A stretch of 64,000 bases of DNA from Alitabrizicola rongguiensis (GCF_021491355.1 NZ_JAKENF010000001.1:434001-498000); one strand, 5' to 3'; shown: positions 18,854 to 28,592, numbered from the stretch's first letter. The notes: generated from the letters alone by a model not told the origin. Translations and numbers: made by a program.

Positions 18854-20767
18854 TTACCTCAGCGCGCCCGACGCCTTGAGCGCGGCGGCCTTTTCGGGGT
18901 TGTACCACCAGATGCTCAGTTCGCCCAGTGCATATGGGGGTAGCTTCTCGGGATGTTCATACATGTTGTAATAGGCGACGGTGTGCTTGTCCTTGTACCA
19001 CTGCGGAATCCAGAAACGGATGTTGCGCAACACCCGGTCGAGCGCCTTGGTGGCAACGGTCAACTCATCATTGGTCTTGGCGGCAAGCACCACGTCGATC
19101 AGCTGATCCACGGCCTTGTCCTTCAGCCCCATCACGTTGAACGAGGACACATCGGCAGTCTGCGAGCCGTAATACTGCTTGAGCTCAGATCCCGAGATAT
19201 AGTTGCTGCGGGCATTGCCGACGATGAGGTCGAAGTCATAGACGGGCGGGCGCGTCCGCGACTCCATCTGCGCATCGTCGACATGGGTCATCTTCGCGTC
19301 CACGCCCAGCTTGCGCAGGTTCTCGACGAAAGGATTGATGACCCGGTCGAAGGTCTGGCTGTCGTTCAGGATCTCGACCGCCAGAGTTTCACCCTTTTCG
19401 TTGCGCCGCATCCCGTCGGGGCCGACAAGCCAACCCGCATCATCCAGAAGGTCGGAGGCCTTGCGCAGGTTCTCGCGGTCCAGCTGCCGCGCACCGGATA
19501 CCGGGGCCATCACAGCGGGCTGGGTCAGGATGCTTTCCGGCAGGAGCTTCTGGTCCACCAGCGGTTTCAGGATCGCAACCTCTTCCGGACTGGGCGCCCC
19601 CTCGGCTGCAAGCCAGCTGTTTTCCCAGACTGAATTGATCCGTGCATAAAGGTCGTAGAAAAGTGTCGCGTTCGACCATTCGAAGTTGAACATCAGGCCA
19701 ATCGCCTCGCGAACCTTTGGGTCCTGGAACTTTGCGCGCCGCAGGTTGAACAGGAAAGCCTGGCCATTGGCCTTGTTGCCATCGGGAAGCTCGACCTTGA
19801 TCACGTCGCCCGATTGAACCGCAGGGAAATCGTATCCCGTCGCCCACTGGATCGACGATGCTTCGTTCCGGAAGGTGTAGTTCCCGGCCTTGAAGCCTTC
19901 GAAAGCGGAATTATAGTCGGCGTAGTATTCGATGCGGATCCGGTCGAAGTTGTTCTGTCCGACATTGAAAGGCTGTTTCTCTCCCCAGTAATTCGGGTTG
20001 CGCCGGTAGGTGATCGTCTTGCCGACATCCATGCTGTCGAGGATGTAGGGCCCGGTTCCAAGGAAAGGTTGCAGGCTCGATTCCTCGAGATCCCGCTTGT
20101 TGGCCACATAATCGGCCTTCGACAGGATCGGCAGGCCGCCAACATCGGCGGGAAGGTCGCGGGTTGGGACACCCGTCTTGAAGGTGAACTTCACGCGGTG
20201 CGGGCCAAGAACCTCCGCACCCTCTATCTGCTGCGCGAAAATGGTCCGGAAATCAGTCAGTCCCTTTTGCAGGAAGGTCTGGAACGTAAACACGACATCA
20301 TCAGCCGTCATCGGCGTTCCGTCGGAGAAGCGGACATCGGGGCGGAGGTTGAAGATGACCCAGGACCTGTCCTCGGGATATTCCATCGTTTCGCAGAGAA
20401 GGCAGTATGACGATCCGATCTCGTCAGAGGGCGAGACGAGGATGCTTTCGTAAAGCGATGAGGACAGGGCCGCGGCGCGCCCCTTGACCGAATAGGGATT
20501 CATCGAGTCAAAGCCGCCAAAGGCCCATTCCGAGATTTCACCCCCCTTCGGCGCATCCGGGTTCACATAGTCGAGATGCTTGAAGTCCGCCGGGTACTTC
20601 AACTCGCCGAAGGTCGAGATGCCATGCGATGTGATGATCGTCTGAGCGGTCGCCCCGCCCGTTCCTGCCCCAAGGGCGAGAACCAGAGCCCCGGCTGCCA
20701 GCCAGCCCCGCCAATCAGAGTACCGGCGGTGCATCGCGGTCGCGAAAAGGCTGTGGCTGTGGGTCAT
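18854..20767 (-). CDS. yejA: Periplasmic peptide-binding protein (YejA type)
   Basis: A 637-residue family-5 extracellular solute-binding protein. An N-terminal signal peptide runs to about ATAQT near residue 43. The mature part has the SBP_bac_5 signature region (ISEWAFGGFDSMNPYS) and a C-terminal lobe ending near WWYNPEKAA. It captures oligopeptides for YejBEF. ATG 20767 has AGAGGA upstream; ATG 20734 would give a shorter signal peptide. First gene of the yejABEF unit. Confidence 0.92.
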   Translation of the reverse strand: MTHSHSLFATAMHRRYSDWRGWLAAGALVLALGAGTGGATAQTIITSHGISTFGELKYPADFKHLDYVNPDAPKGGEISEWAFGGFDSMNPYSVKGRAAALSSSLYESILVSPSDEIGSSYCLLCETMEYPEDRSWVIFNLRPDVRFSDGTPMTADDVVFTFQTFLQKGLTDFRTIFAQQIEGAEVLGPHRVKFTFKTGVPTRDLPADVGGLPILSKADYVANKRDLEESSLQPFLGTGPYILDSMDVGKTITYRRNPNYWGEKQPFNVGQNNFDRIRIEYYADYNSAFEGFKAGNYTFRNEASSIQWATGYDFPAVQSGDVIKVELPDGNKANGQAFLFNLRRAKFQDPKVREAIGLMFNFEWSNATLFYDLYARINSVWENSWLAAEGAPSPEEVAILKPLVDQKLLPESILTQPAVMAPVSGARQLDRENLRKASDLLDDAGWLVGPDGMRRNEKGETLAVEILNDSQTFDRVINPFVENLRKLGVDAKMTHVDDAQMESRTRPPVYDFDLIVGNARSNYISGSELKQYYGSQTADVSSFNVMGLKDKAVDQLIDVVLAAKTNDELTVATKALDRVLRNIRFWIPQWYKDKHTVAYYNMYEHPEKLPPYALGELSIWWYNPEKAAALKASGALR

Positions 20768-20903
20768 TCTGCTTGGTCCTCTACCTGTCGCCGCATTCTG
20801 CGGGTCCCGGGCAATCCTGTCCGGTTTATCACTTTCTCAATGCGCACCGCGGGCTGATCAAGGGCGTTTCGCGCGCTTGTGTCGCCGCGTGATCCCCGCG
20901 AAC

Positions 20904-20930
20904 GAAAAAGGCCGCCCGAAGGCGGCCTCT
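20904..20930 (-). terminator. Rho-independent terminator after cycM
   Basis: Stem AGGCCGCC / GGCGGCCT with a CGAA tetraloop. Read on the minus strand it is followed by a run of five T. It lies about 20 bases after the cycM stop. Confidence 0.85.
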
Positions 20931-20949
20931 TGATCGGTGGTAGTGCCAA

Positions 20950-21471
20950 TCAGGGCAGCGTCGCAAGATACGCGACGACATTGGCCCGGTCCTGTTCCTT
21001 CGGCAAACCGGCGAAGGACATCTTCGTGCCCGGGGCAAAGGCCTTCGGGTTGGTCAGGAATGTGTTAAGGTGGTCCGGGGTCCAGGTGTCGGCCGAGTGC
21101 GACTTCAACGCATCCGAATAGGCAAAGTCCGGGACCGAGGCGGTGGCGCGGTTCACGACACCGTTCAGGTGCGGACCGGTCGCGTTCGTGCCGTCGACCT
21201 TGTGGCAGGACTTGCACTTGGCAAACACTTTCTCGCCGGCCGCTGGATCGGCAGAGGCCAACAGTTCCTCGAAGGCCGGGCCAGCCGCAGCATCCTCACC
21301 GGTGGAGGCTGCCTCCTCGCCCGTGTCGATGACATAGGCCTCTTGCGCACCTTCCTCATGGCCCGGGCCGATGTAGTAGAGCGACGAACCGGCCCATCCG
21401 ATCAGAAGAAAGACGAGCAGCGACCCGCAGAGGGCACCGAAGGCCTTGGTGAAAGTCATCGTATCGAACAT
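20950..21471 (-). CDS. cycM: Membrane-anchored cytochrome c (CycM / c552 / c_y type)
   Basis: A 173-residue protein with an uncleaved N-terminal membrane helix (about residues 10-35), an acidic Ala-rich linker and a class I cytochrome c domain with haem motif CKSCH and the methionine-ligand region [12 protein letters not shown]. Anchored cytochromes of this type link the bc1 complex to terminal oxidases in Paracoccus and Rhodobacter. GGGACG lies before the ATG. Divergent from pheA. Confidence 0.92.
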   Translation of the reverse strand: MFDTMTFTKAFGALCGSLLVFLLIGWAGSSLYYIGPGHEEGAQEAYVIDTGEEAASTGEDAAAGPAFEELLASADPAAGEKVFAKCKSCHKVDGTNATGPHLNGVVNRATASVPDFAYSDALKSHSADTWTPDHLNTFLTNPKAFAPGTKMSFAGLPKEQDRANVVAYLATLP

Positions 21472-21614
21472 GGTGCGTCCCGTCGTGCCGTGATGGTTCC
21501 GGTCGGTATCTACCTGCTTCCCCTGTCAGGTTTCAAGGTGTAGTAGCGCGACGAATTGCCCAAACTGCCGAATGGCATCCAATTCCCGGGGCAGGAAGCG
21601 AACGGAGTGTCCCG

Positions 21615-22457
21615 ATGGAGCAAATGACCGGCAGAATCGCCTTTCAGGGCGAACCTGGCGCCTACTCACATCAGGCCTGCCGCCAATCCCGCCCGGATAT
21701 GGAGGCAGTTCCCTGCCCGACCTTCGAGGAAGTCATCGATCTGACCCGCCGCGGCGAGGTCGATCTGGGGATGCTCGCCGTCGAAAACTCGACCTACGGA
21801 CGGGTGGCGGACGTTCACACGCTGCTGCCGCAGAGCGGGCTGCACATCATCGACGAGGCCTTCGTCCGAGTACATATCAATCTGCTGGCCGTGAAGGGCA
21901 CGCGGATCGAGGACGTCAAGCGCGTACGCTGCATGTCGATCCTGCACGGCCAGTGCCGGACCTTCATCAAGCAGCACGGGCTTGCCACGATGAACTGGCA
22001 CGACAATGCCGCCGCCGCGCGCGAGGTCGCCCGGTTGGGCGAACCGGCCGAAGCTGCGCTTGCCTCGGAGTTGGCCGGCGAGATCTACGGGCTCGACATC
22101 CTCGCCCGCCACATCGAAGACCAGTCGAACAACACGACCCGCTTCCTCGTCATGGCGCGCGAACCCGACCTGTCGCGCCGTGGCAGCGGACCGATGATTA
22201 CGACCTTCACCTTCCGTGTCCGCAACATACCGGCCGCGCTTTACAAGGCGCTTGGCGGTTTTGCGACCAACGGCGTCAACATGACCAAGCTGGAAAGCTA
22301 CATGGTCGGCGGGTCCTTCACCGCAACCGAGTTCTATGCCGATATCGAAGGGCATCCCGAAGATGCGGCCGTTGCACGGGCGTTGGAAGAGCTGCGCTTC
22401 TTCACGACACAACTCAATATCCTCGGCGTCTATCCGTCCGATCGCAGCCGCGACTGA
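21615..22457 (+). CDS. pheA: Prephenate dehydratase
   Basis: A 280-residue monofunctional prephenate dehydratase: catalytic PDT domain (IAFQGEPGAYSHQA at the start, ENSTYGRVADV, and NNTTRFLV with the catalytic Thr), then a C-terminal ACT domain (from about residue 195) that binds phenylalanine for feedback control. It converts prephenate to phenylpyruvate. No chorismate mutase domain. GGAG precedes the ATG at 8 bases. Confidence 0.95.
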   Translation: MEQMTGRIAFQGEPGAYSHQACRQSRPDMEAVPCPTFEEVIDLTRRGEVDLGMLAVENSTYGRVADVHTLLPQSGLHIIDEAFVRVHINLLAVKGTRIEDVKRVRCMSILHGQCRTFIKQHGLATMNWHDNAAAAREVARLGEPAEAALASELAGEIYGLDILARHIEDQSNNTTRFLVMAREPDLSRRGSGPMITTFTFRVRNIPAALYKALGGFATNGVNMTKLESYMVGGSFTATEFYADIEGHPEDAAVARALEELRFFTTQLNILGVYPSDRSRD

Positions 22458-22464
22458 CGACGGC

Positions 22465-22932
22465 CTATCCCTCGCGACGGAACCTTTCTCCGATCTCCAG
22501 CCCAATGCGGGTGACACGCTCGGCAAACTTTGCCTCAAGCCGCTTGCGCCCTAGCCGCAGCGTCTGCAAGTACAGCCGCGCGGCGAGCGTGCGCGGCTTC
22601 ACCTCAATGTGCACCGTAAGGCGTGTGCGGCGCGGACCCATCGGGATCAAGTCCGCCTGCAGCCGGCCATCGACGGACGTACCGAGTCCGCTTAGGCCCA
22701 GGCTCCGCGGTTCGATCATTTCCTCGACCCGTATGGCCAGCGTGCGACGGCGCCCCCGGAAAGGAAAGCTCGCCTTCCAGCCCATGCCCTGTCCGGGTTG
22801 GCGCATGCGGTCCGTCCGTTCCAGTTCCACCCCACGGCGCAGACCCGCGCGTTCCCACGCCGCGAAATCCGCGAGGTTTGCGAAGACAAAGCCTTGCGGT
22901 GCTTCGATATCGGTTCTGGTTCCGAATTTCAT
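22465..22932 (-). CDS. SRPBCC-fold (polyketide cyclase/START-like) protein
   Basis: A 155-residue protein that opens FGTRTDIEAPQGFVFANLADF, the hallmark start of the SRPBCC ligand-binding fold, and ends with a long basic helix. Ligand unknown. It converges on pheA (7-base gap) and lies 33 bases beyond the nudC stop on the same strand, so it may be co-transcribed with nudC. Confidence 0.75.
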   Translation of the reverse strand: MKFGTRTDIEAPQGFVFANLADFAAWERAGLRRGVELERTDRMRQPGQGMGWKASFPFRGRRRTLAIRVEEMIEPRSLGLSGLGTSVDGRLQADLIPMGPRRTRLTVHIEVKPRTLAARLYLQTLRLGRKRLEAKFAERVTRIGLEIGERFRREG

Positions 22933-22965
22933 GGTCTGGAGCGGCGAGCCTGCATGTGTGACATC

Positions 22966-23925
22966 TCAATCCAGCCGATCGGCCAGCCAGTTGGCAATGA
23001 GGAAATGCGCGATCGCGCCCCGGCGCGGCGATTTGATCCGGTCATGACCGCCCGCCATGATCCGCACCATCTCTTCCCGGCTCACCCAGAGAGCGTCTTC
23101 GATCTCGGTCGGGTCGATCCGGACTTCTTCCTCCAGTGCTTCGGTCTGACATCCCAGCATCAGCGAGGCCGGAAAGGGCCAGGGCTGGCTTGCCAGATAG
23201 CGCACCGATCCGGTTCGAATCCCGGTCTCTTCCAGAACTTCGCGACGGACCGCCGCCTCGATCGTCTCGCCCGGCTCGATGAACTCGGCAATCAGCGAAT
23301 ACATCCCCTCCGGCCAACCGGGTGACCGCCCCAGCAAGAGCCGATTGCCCCGCGTCACCAGCATGATGACCACCGGATCGGTCCGCGGAAAATGGCTTGC
23401 CCCGCAGGCACCGCAGCCTCTCTGCCACCCCGCCATAGCGGCAGTGGACGCCGCGCCGCAGACGGCGCAGAACCCATGCGTCGAATGCCATTGCAGAAGC
23501 GCCCGCGCTGTCGCTGCGCATTCGGCATCGAGCGGCGACAGCCGGGTCATCACGCCCCGCAGTTCGACAAAGGCGTGATCGTCGCCAAGTGCCGGATGGC
23601 GCTGTTCCGAGGCATCGAAAAAGCCTGCCTGCACAGCAGCTTCGTTCGCGGGAGGGATCCAGCCGGTCAGATCGGCGGCAAACAACGCCTGCCCGTGATG
23701 CAGCCCAAGAAAGATGCGCAATCCGGCATCGGCCAGAACCGGATGCGTGGGAGAAAGCCAGCCCAGAGCGGGCACTTCGCCAGACCGAAGAAGCACCTTT
23801 CCCCGCCAGAGCGGAATCACCCGTCCCTGAGCCCAGGCTGCATCGATGCGGCCGGAATCCCCGCGCCAGGCCGCGGCGCGATCCAGATCCGACCCGCCGA
23901 ATGTCACCGTTTCCGCAAGACGCAT
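22966..23925 (-). CDS. nudC: NAD+ diphosphatase NudC
   Basis: A 319-residue Nudix hydrolase. A zinc ribbon with two CxxC pairs (CAVCG and CGACG) precedes the Nudix box EPGETIEAAVRREVLEETGI. The SQPWPFPASLM motif after it is the NADH-pyrophosphatase signature. The enzyme cleaves NAD(H) to NMN(H) and AMP and can remove NAD caps from RNA. The ATG at 23925 has GGAGGGCGACG upstream; the frame runs on to 24204 but without family similarity. Confidence 0.93.
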   Translation of the reverse strand: MRLAETVTFGGSDLDRAAAWRGDSGRIDAAWAQGRVIPLWRGKVLLRSGEVPALGWLSPTHPVLADAGLRIFLGLHHGQALFAADLTGWIPPANEAAVQAGFFDASEQRHPALGDDHAFVELRGVMTRLSPLDAECAATARALLQWHSTHGFCAVCGAASTAAMAGWQRGCGACGASHFPRTDPVVIMLVTRGNRLLLGRSPGWPEGMYSLIAEFIEPGETIEAAVRREVLEETGIRTGSVRYLASQPWPFPASLMLGCQTEALEEEVRIDPTEIEDALWVSREEMVRIMAGGHDRIKSPRRGAIAHFLIANWLADRLD

Positions 23926-24134
23926 CGTCGCCCTCCGCCCCCCTTCTTGCCGGGCGTGTCCGCCAAGGCAAGGGACGAAGAAGCCAAGCGTGCTGCGCGG
24001 GTTGCAAATACAACCCAGACGGGAAAAAACATCGCCAGTTCTGATCCCGGTGATGGGCAGAATCGGCAGTATTGGATAGACAGAGGAGGCGTCGGGCCAT
24101 CCCGGCGCAGCAATAGTCAGTCCATGTGCAAGAG

Positions 24135-25937
24135 ATGCCGAGTTCGAACCGGACGGAAAACGAGATCCAGCTGCGTATCCTGGCAACCAGCGACCTCCAC
24201 GCAACCCTCCGAGGCTTCGACTATTGCTCAGAAATGCCTCTGCCAGGCCTCGGGCTCGATGGTGCAGCGGCTCTGATCGGGCAGTTGCGGCGCCAGGTGC
24301 GCAACAGCCTTCTGGTCGACAATGGCGACTTCCTCCAGGGCAATCCGTTGGCCGACCTCTTTGCAGAGCCGGTGCGCGATCGGCTTCATCCTGTCGTCGC
24401 AGCCATGAACAAGCTTGGCTATGACGCGGCGGCGCTTGGCAATCACGAATTCAACTACGGGCTTCCGGCGTTGCGCCATGCCATTGCCGGCGCCCGCTTT
24501 CCAATACTTTGCGCCAATATCGCCATGCTCGGCGGCGAACTCCCGGTTGCCAGTACGCATATCCTGCTGGAGAGGAACATGCTCTTTCCGTCCGGGCGAC
24601 AACAGCCCCTGCGCATCGGATTGTTTGGACTGATCCCGCCGCAGGTGAAGATCTGGGATCGCCGGAACCTGGAAGGGCGGATCGAGGTGACCGACATGGT
24701 CGACGCGGCTCGTGTCACGATCGCCGCCCTGCGTGCCGAGGGGGCGGATCTGGTGATAGCCCTCTGCCATTCCGGAATCGGGTCAACCAATGCTCCCACC
24801 GGGTCCGAGAACATGGCGGGACAGGTGGCGGCCCTCGACGGGCTTGATGCGATCGTGGCCGGGCACAGCCATGACGTCTTTCCCGCCACTCCCAGTCTGA
24901 GTGAGGGCACCGTGCCCATGGTCCTGCCCGGCTGTTTCGCCTCGCATGTCGGGCTAATCGACCTGAGGTTGCGCCAGAACGACGATGGCCGTTGGCTTAG
25001 CCGGGGCTGTGCCGCGGCACTTCGGGTCGCCGATCACGTCGGGCCGCGAAACCTTCGTCTTTCGCCCGAAGCTCAGGCCGTGCGGAAGGCCTCTGCCGCA
25101 GCCCATCGCGCAACGCGGCTCAAGGTTCGCCGTCCGGTCGGCCGAACCGACGTGCCGCTGACCAGCCATCTTGCTGCACTGCCCGGTAATGCCGCCCTTG
25201 CGATCATCGCAGAGTCTCAGGCGGCCCATGTCGCCGCTGCCCTGCGCGGAACGCCATTCGAGCGTCTGCCGCTCCTTTCGGCCGCCGCTCCGTTCAAGTT
25301 CGGCGGACGCGGCGGCGCCGCACATTACACCAATGTCGCGCCCGGCCCCCTGGCCATCCGCAATGTTGCCGATCTCTACATCCATCCCAACCGGATCGCA
25401 GCCGTTGTCGTAACCGGCACGGAACTGAAGGCCTGGTTGGAGAAATCGGCCGAGTTCTTCCTGAGGGTCGTCCCGGGCCAAGCCAATCAGCCGCTTCTCA
25501 ACCCAGACATCCATGCCTCGGATTTCGACGTGATCCATGGAGTCGATTACCAGATCGATCTGTCTGCATCGTGCGGGAAACGCGTCGTAGGTCTGAGCTT
25601 CGGCGAGGACCGGGTCGAGCCGGCCAAGCGCTATGTCGTCGCCACCAACAGCTACCGCGCCGAGGGCGGAGGCGATTTTCCGGGGGCGCAACCCGCCAAT
25701 ATTGTCCTGGAGGATCGCATCATGGTTCAGGATGTGCTGCGCGAACATATCGAACATGTCGGAACGATCCGCGGGCCGAGGCACTATCCCTTCGCCTTCA
25801 GGACTTTGCCGGGGACCTCTGTCCTGTTGGAAACCGCCAAGGCAGTGCGAGCAGAGTTGCCCTGCAGGACCGATCTTGCGTTGGAAGACCTCGGCGAAGG
25901 GGGCGAGGGTCTCGTGCGATTGCGGCTTCGGCTCTGA
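24135..25937 (+). CDS. 5'-nucleotidase / 2',3'-cyclic phosphodiesterase family phosphoesterase (CpdB-like)
   Basis: About 600 residues. An N-terminal calcineurin-like domain shows the metal motifs TSDLH, VDNGDFLQGNP, GNHEFNYG and a later GHSHD. The C-terminal 5'-nucleotidase domain binds the nucleoside and includes VVVTGTELKAWLEKS. CpdB-type enzymes are usually periplasmic, but no clear signal peptide is seen here, so location is open. ATG 24135 or GTG 24126 could be the start; neither has a good ribosome site. Confidence 0.87.
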   Translation: MPSSNRTENEIQLRILATSDLHATLRGFDYCSEMPLPGLGLDGAAALIGQLRRQVRNSLLVDNGDFLQGNPLADLFAEPVRDRLHPVVAAMNKLGYDAAALGNHEFNYGLPALRHAIAGARFPILCANIAMLGGELPVASTHILLERNMLFPSGRQQPLRIGLFGLIPPQVKIWDRRNLEGRIEVTDMVDAARVTIAALRAEGADLVIALCHSGIGSTNAPTGSENMAGQVAALDGLDAIVAGHSHDVFPATPSLSEGTVPMVLPGCFASHVGLIDLRLRQNDDGRWLSRGCAAALRVADHVGPRNLRLSPEAQAVRKASAAAHRATRLKVRRPVGRTDVPLTSHLAALPGNAALAIIAESQAAHVAAALRGTPFERLPLLSAAAPFKFGGRGGAAHYTNVAPGPLAIRNVADLYIHPNRIAAVVVTGTELKAWLEKSAEFFLRVVPGQANQPLLNPDIHASDFDVIHGVDYQIDLSASCGKRVVGLSFGEDRVEPAKRYVVATNSYRAEGGGDFPGAQPANIVLEDRIMVQDVLREHIEHVGTIRGPRHYPFAFRTLPGTSVLLETAKAVRAELPCRTDLALEDLGEGGEGLVRLRLRL

Positions 25938-25995
25938 TGCCCTTCAAAGCGCCGCGACGTTCAGTTAAACGGCTAGCGCTAGCAGGAGCAGGCGC

Positions 25996-26622
25996 ATGTA
26001 TGACGCGGTGGTATTTGACCTGGATGGAACGCTGATCGACAGCGAAAGCCTGACGCAAGCGGCGGGACTCGAGACGTTTCGCTCGTTCGGCATCGAGGTC
26101 GAGCCGGAGTTTCTTCACAGCCTGATAGGCGTCGACGACCAGACGAGCTCTACCGTGATCAAGGCGCGGTTCCCGCAACTCGATCTTGTTGCCTATGGCA
26201 CCGCCTGGCGCACAAACGTCAGCCGGCACTGGAGCCAGGGCGTACCGCTCAAGCCCGGCACGGTCGAACTTCTGACGGCGATCCGCAAACCGAAGGCGCT
26301 CGTCACCTCATCGACGCGCTGGCAGGCGGACCAGAAACTCGACCTCACGGGGTTGGGCATTCATTTCGATCACGTGGTCACCTTCGACGATGTCACCTCG
26401 CCGAAGCCCGATCCCGAGCCCTATCTGCTGGCAGCCCGGCTGCTCGGCGTGACGCCCAAGCGCTGCCTCGCCTTCGAGGACAGCGAGACGGGGGCGCGAT
26501 CGGCGCATAAGGCGGGAATGACCGTGGTGCAGATCCCGGACATCGTGCCGGCCTCGGGCGACTTCGCCCACCACGTCGCCGAAGATCTGCTTGCCGGCGC
26601 ACGCGCCGCAGGACTCATCTGA
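25996..26622 (+). CDS. HAD-superfamily phosphatase
   Basis: A 208-residue HAD hydrolase: motif I FDLDGTLID (nucleophile D8), motif II VTSST, motif III K near SPKPDPEPYLLA, motif IV FEDSETGARSAHKAG. The size and alpha-helical cap fit the beta-phosphoglucomutase/sugar-phosphatase (YniC, GPH-like) subgroup; substrate unknown. AGGAG precedes the ATG. Its 3' end overlaps the M24-fold gene by 8 bases tail to tail. Confidence 0.9.
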   Translation: MYDAVVFDLDGTLIDSESLTQAAGLETFRSFGIEVEPEFLHSLIGVDDQTSSTVIKARFPQLDLVAYGTAWRTNVSRHWSQGVPLKPGTVELLTAIRKPKALVTSSTRWQADQKLDLTGLGIHFDHVVTFDDVTSPKPDPEPYLLAARLLGVTPKRCLAFEDSETGARSAHKAGMTVVQIPDIVPASGDFAHHVAEDLLAGARAAGLI

Positions 26623-27994
26623 GAGCAATCACAAGCGAAGGATCGAAAAGCCAGGGGGCTATGATCCCGCAGCTATCGGCAAGCGGCAGCAATGTCTCCG
26701 GGACGTCAAGTCCGATCCGGTCGCGCATGAACCGTGCCCGGGATGCACACCGCGCGGCAACTGCCGGATAGCTTGCGGCAAGATCTGCCTGCAAAGCCGC
26801 GTCGGCGATCACGTATCCATCCTCCATCCGGGTTGACCCGTAGACGGGATGCCCCGGGATGATATCGCACTGCATCGCCATGCCCGACCGCAGAGGCAGA
26901 TCCGACCCCTCGGAAACCGGAGAGGACAGCCATTCGTCCATGCCGATCAGGTGGCCGGGATTGAGTTCAACCCCGAAGCGATCCTGCGGTAGCCGCTCCA
27001 TCATCCGCCGCCAGACCTCTCCCCCCTTCACGCCCGGCCGCATCATGCTGCACCAGTCGGACAGCGCCGCCATGTAGGGAAAGGCGAAGGCTTCGAGATA
27101 ATCCTGCGCGCCCTCGGGAAGGTCGGCCGGCCCCTCGGCCAACCAGCCCGCGCGGCAAATATTTGCGCCCCAGTGGCAAACGTTGAAAGAGATCGGGCTG
27201 CCGCGCCGCAGTCTCTCGCCGGTTGGCCCGCTCAGCCCCTGCGCAGCCCGTCCGCCCGTGGCAAAGGTCGCATGGCAGCCAAGCGGCAGGCCGCCGATAC
27301 CTGCAGCCTCGAAGGCCGCGAAATCGGTCATCCCATCGTGGAAGGCGAAAACCATCCGCCGGAGTGCAGCTGCCGCCATGTGGTTGGCGAATTCGAGCCG
27401 CGCGATCTCTGAGGCATCCACCGTCGCCCGCAGACCATACCCGGGATGCATGAAGAGGTCGGTCGCATTGACGACCTCCCCCGCGATCCGCCGAAGGGGG
27501 TCGGCCAGGAAGGAGGGCAGATCGAGAGTCGTCGCCGGATCGTCGACCTCGCCAGCCTCGAAATACTTCCACCCCGCCGCGCCCACGCGCCCGCCGGCCG
27601 GGACCGCGTCCCGCAGAAGGTCGCCAAGTCGCGCGCTCTTGCGGGGCTGCGAGATCAGCGAAAAGCTCGCGCAATGCGCAACCGCGATGTCGCCGGCCTG
27701 GACCAGCGGCGAGATGCCGGTATAGGGCAGGCACTCGTTCCCCGCGAGCAAGAGCGCGCCATCCGGCCGCACCACCAGCAGCGTCTCCTCGAAGCGCGGG
27801 TCGAATCCGGTCAGCCACTGGATGTTTGCGAAATGCTCCCGGTCGCCATAGACGGCCAGCGCCGCCAGCCCGCGCGCGGCCATTGCCCCGCGTACTGCCG
27901 CGAGCCGCCTGCGAAGCTCGTCGAGCGTCAGGGGCGGCGGCAGGTCGGGAATGCCGGTATCGGGCCAGTCGATGCGGATCAATCTTGCGGTCAT
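26615..27994 (-). CDS. M24 (creatinase/aminopeptidase P-fold) family protein, metal site apparently degraded
   Basis: A 459-residue protein with an N-terminal creatinase domain (LDELRRRLAAVRGAMAARGLAA, a WLTGFDPRF motif) and a C-terminal pita-bread domain. Of the usual ligands (D, D, H, E, E) the His (NPGHLIGMDEW) and final Glu (RMEDGY) remain. The two Asp sites read FNVCHWGANICRAG without aspartate, and the first Glu is Asp (QCDIIPG). It may be a non-peptidase paralogue. Start 27994 has GGAGGACCGC upstream. Confidence 0.78.
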   Translation of the reverse strand: MTARLIRIDWPDTGIPDLPPPLTLDELRRRLAAVRGAMAARGLAALAVYGDREHFANIQWLTGFDPRFEETLLVVRPDGALLLAGNECLPYTGISPLVQAGDIAVAHCASFSLISQPRKSARLGDLLRDAVPAGGRVGAAGWKYFEAGEVDDPATTLDLPSFLADPLRRIAGEVVNATDLFMHPGYGLRATVDASEIARLEFANHMAAAALRRMVFAFHDGMTDFAAFEAAGIGGLPLGCHATFATGGRAAQGLSGPTGERLRRGSPISFNVCHWGANICRAGWLAEGPADLPEGAQDYLEAFAFPYMAALSDWCSMMRPGVKGGEVWRRMMERLPQDRFGVELNPGHLIGMDEWLSSPVSEGSDLPLRSGMAMQCDIIPGHPVYGSTRMEDGYVIADAALQADLAASYPAVAARCASRARFMRDRIGLDVPETLLPLADSCGIIAPWLFDPSLVIALR

Positions 27995-28106
27995 GCGGTC
28001 CTCCGTTCCGGCAAGGCTAGCCCGGGAAGGGGAAAGAGGGGAAGCGGCCAAGCAGCCTGCACAGCACGTTCACACTCTTGCCACGGTCCTGTGCGACGGG
28101 GAGGAG

Positions 28107-28592
28107 ATGCTTTCGATCGAGGATCAGACCATCGTCTATCGACAGCCCCAGCTTCCCTGGGCTCTGCGGCTGTTCATGCTGATCCTCGGGCTCTCGCTTG
28201 CCATCGGGATGCCGTTGCCGTTCTTCATCCATCTCGACTGGCTCACGCCGTCGCCCATGATTCTGATCGGCCTCGCCTTCATGGTGATTCCTCCGGCCAT
28301 GGGCGGCTTCCTTCTGGCCGCCGCCCTCTGGAGTGCGGCCGAACTGCGGATCGACCCGGCGACCGGGTGGGCGCAGCGGATCCTGCGCGGCCCCTTCGTC
28401 AACCGCAGCGACCAGTTTCCGCTGGCAGACCTCGCCGTGTCCGATGTCATCATGCGCGACTCCGACGATGGCACCTATCCCCTGCTCCGCGTGTCGATGC
28501 CCGGACGCCGGCGGCTCGACATGGCCTGCTTCTTCGACCGGGCCGAGGCGGAGCAGTGGCGCGCCCGGATTGAGCGCGCGCTAAGACCCTGA
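28107..28592 (+). CDS. Conserved membrane protein, two helices plus PH-like tail
   Basis: A 161-residue protein I cannot assign to a named family. Two hydrophobic segments (about residues 19-40 and 48-72) are followed by a soluble beta-rich part (AELRIDPATGWAQRILRGPF, SDVIMRDSDDGTYPLLRV, FFDRAEAEQWRARI). The layout resembles bacterial PH-domain membrane proteins. GGGGAGGAG touches the ATG. It is divergent from the M24-fold gene and lies just upstream of the SRP RNA. Confidence 0.65.
   Translation: MLSIEDQTIVYRQPQLPWALRLFMLILGLSLAIGMPLPFFIHLDWLTPSPMILIGLAFMVIPPAMGGFLLAAALWSAAELRIDPATGWAQRILRGPFVNRSDQFPLADLAVSDVIMRDSDDGTYPLLRVSMPGRRRLDMACFFDRAEAEQWRARIERALRP

Noticed and set aside
23212-23225. 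tRNA T-arm-like GGTTCGAATCC sequence
   Set aside because: It lies in the nudC coding frame and no acceptor, D or anticodon arms surround it.
27446-28573. 375-codon plus-strand frame antisense to the M24 gene
   Set aside because: It runs across two real genes in other frames and has no ribosome site.
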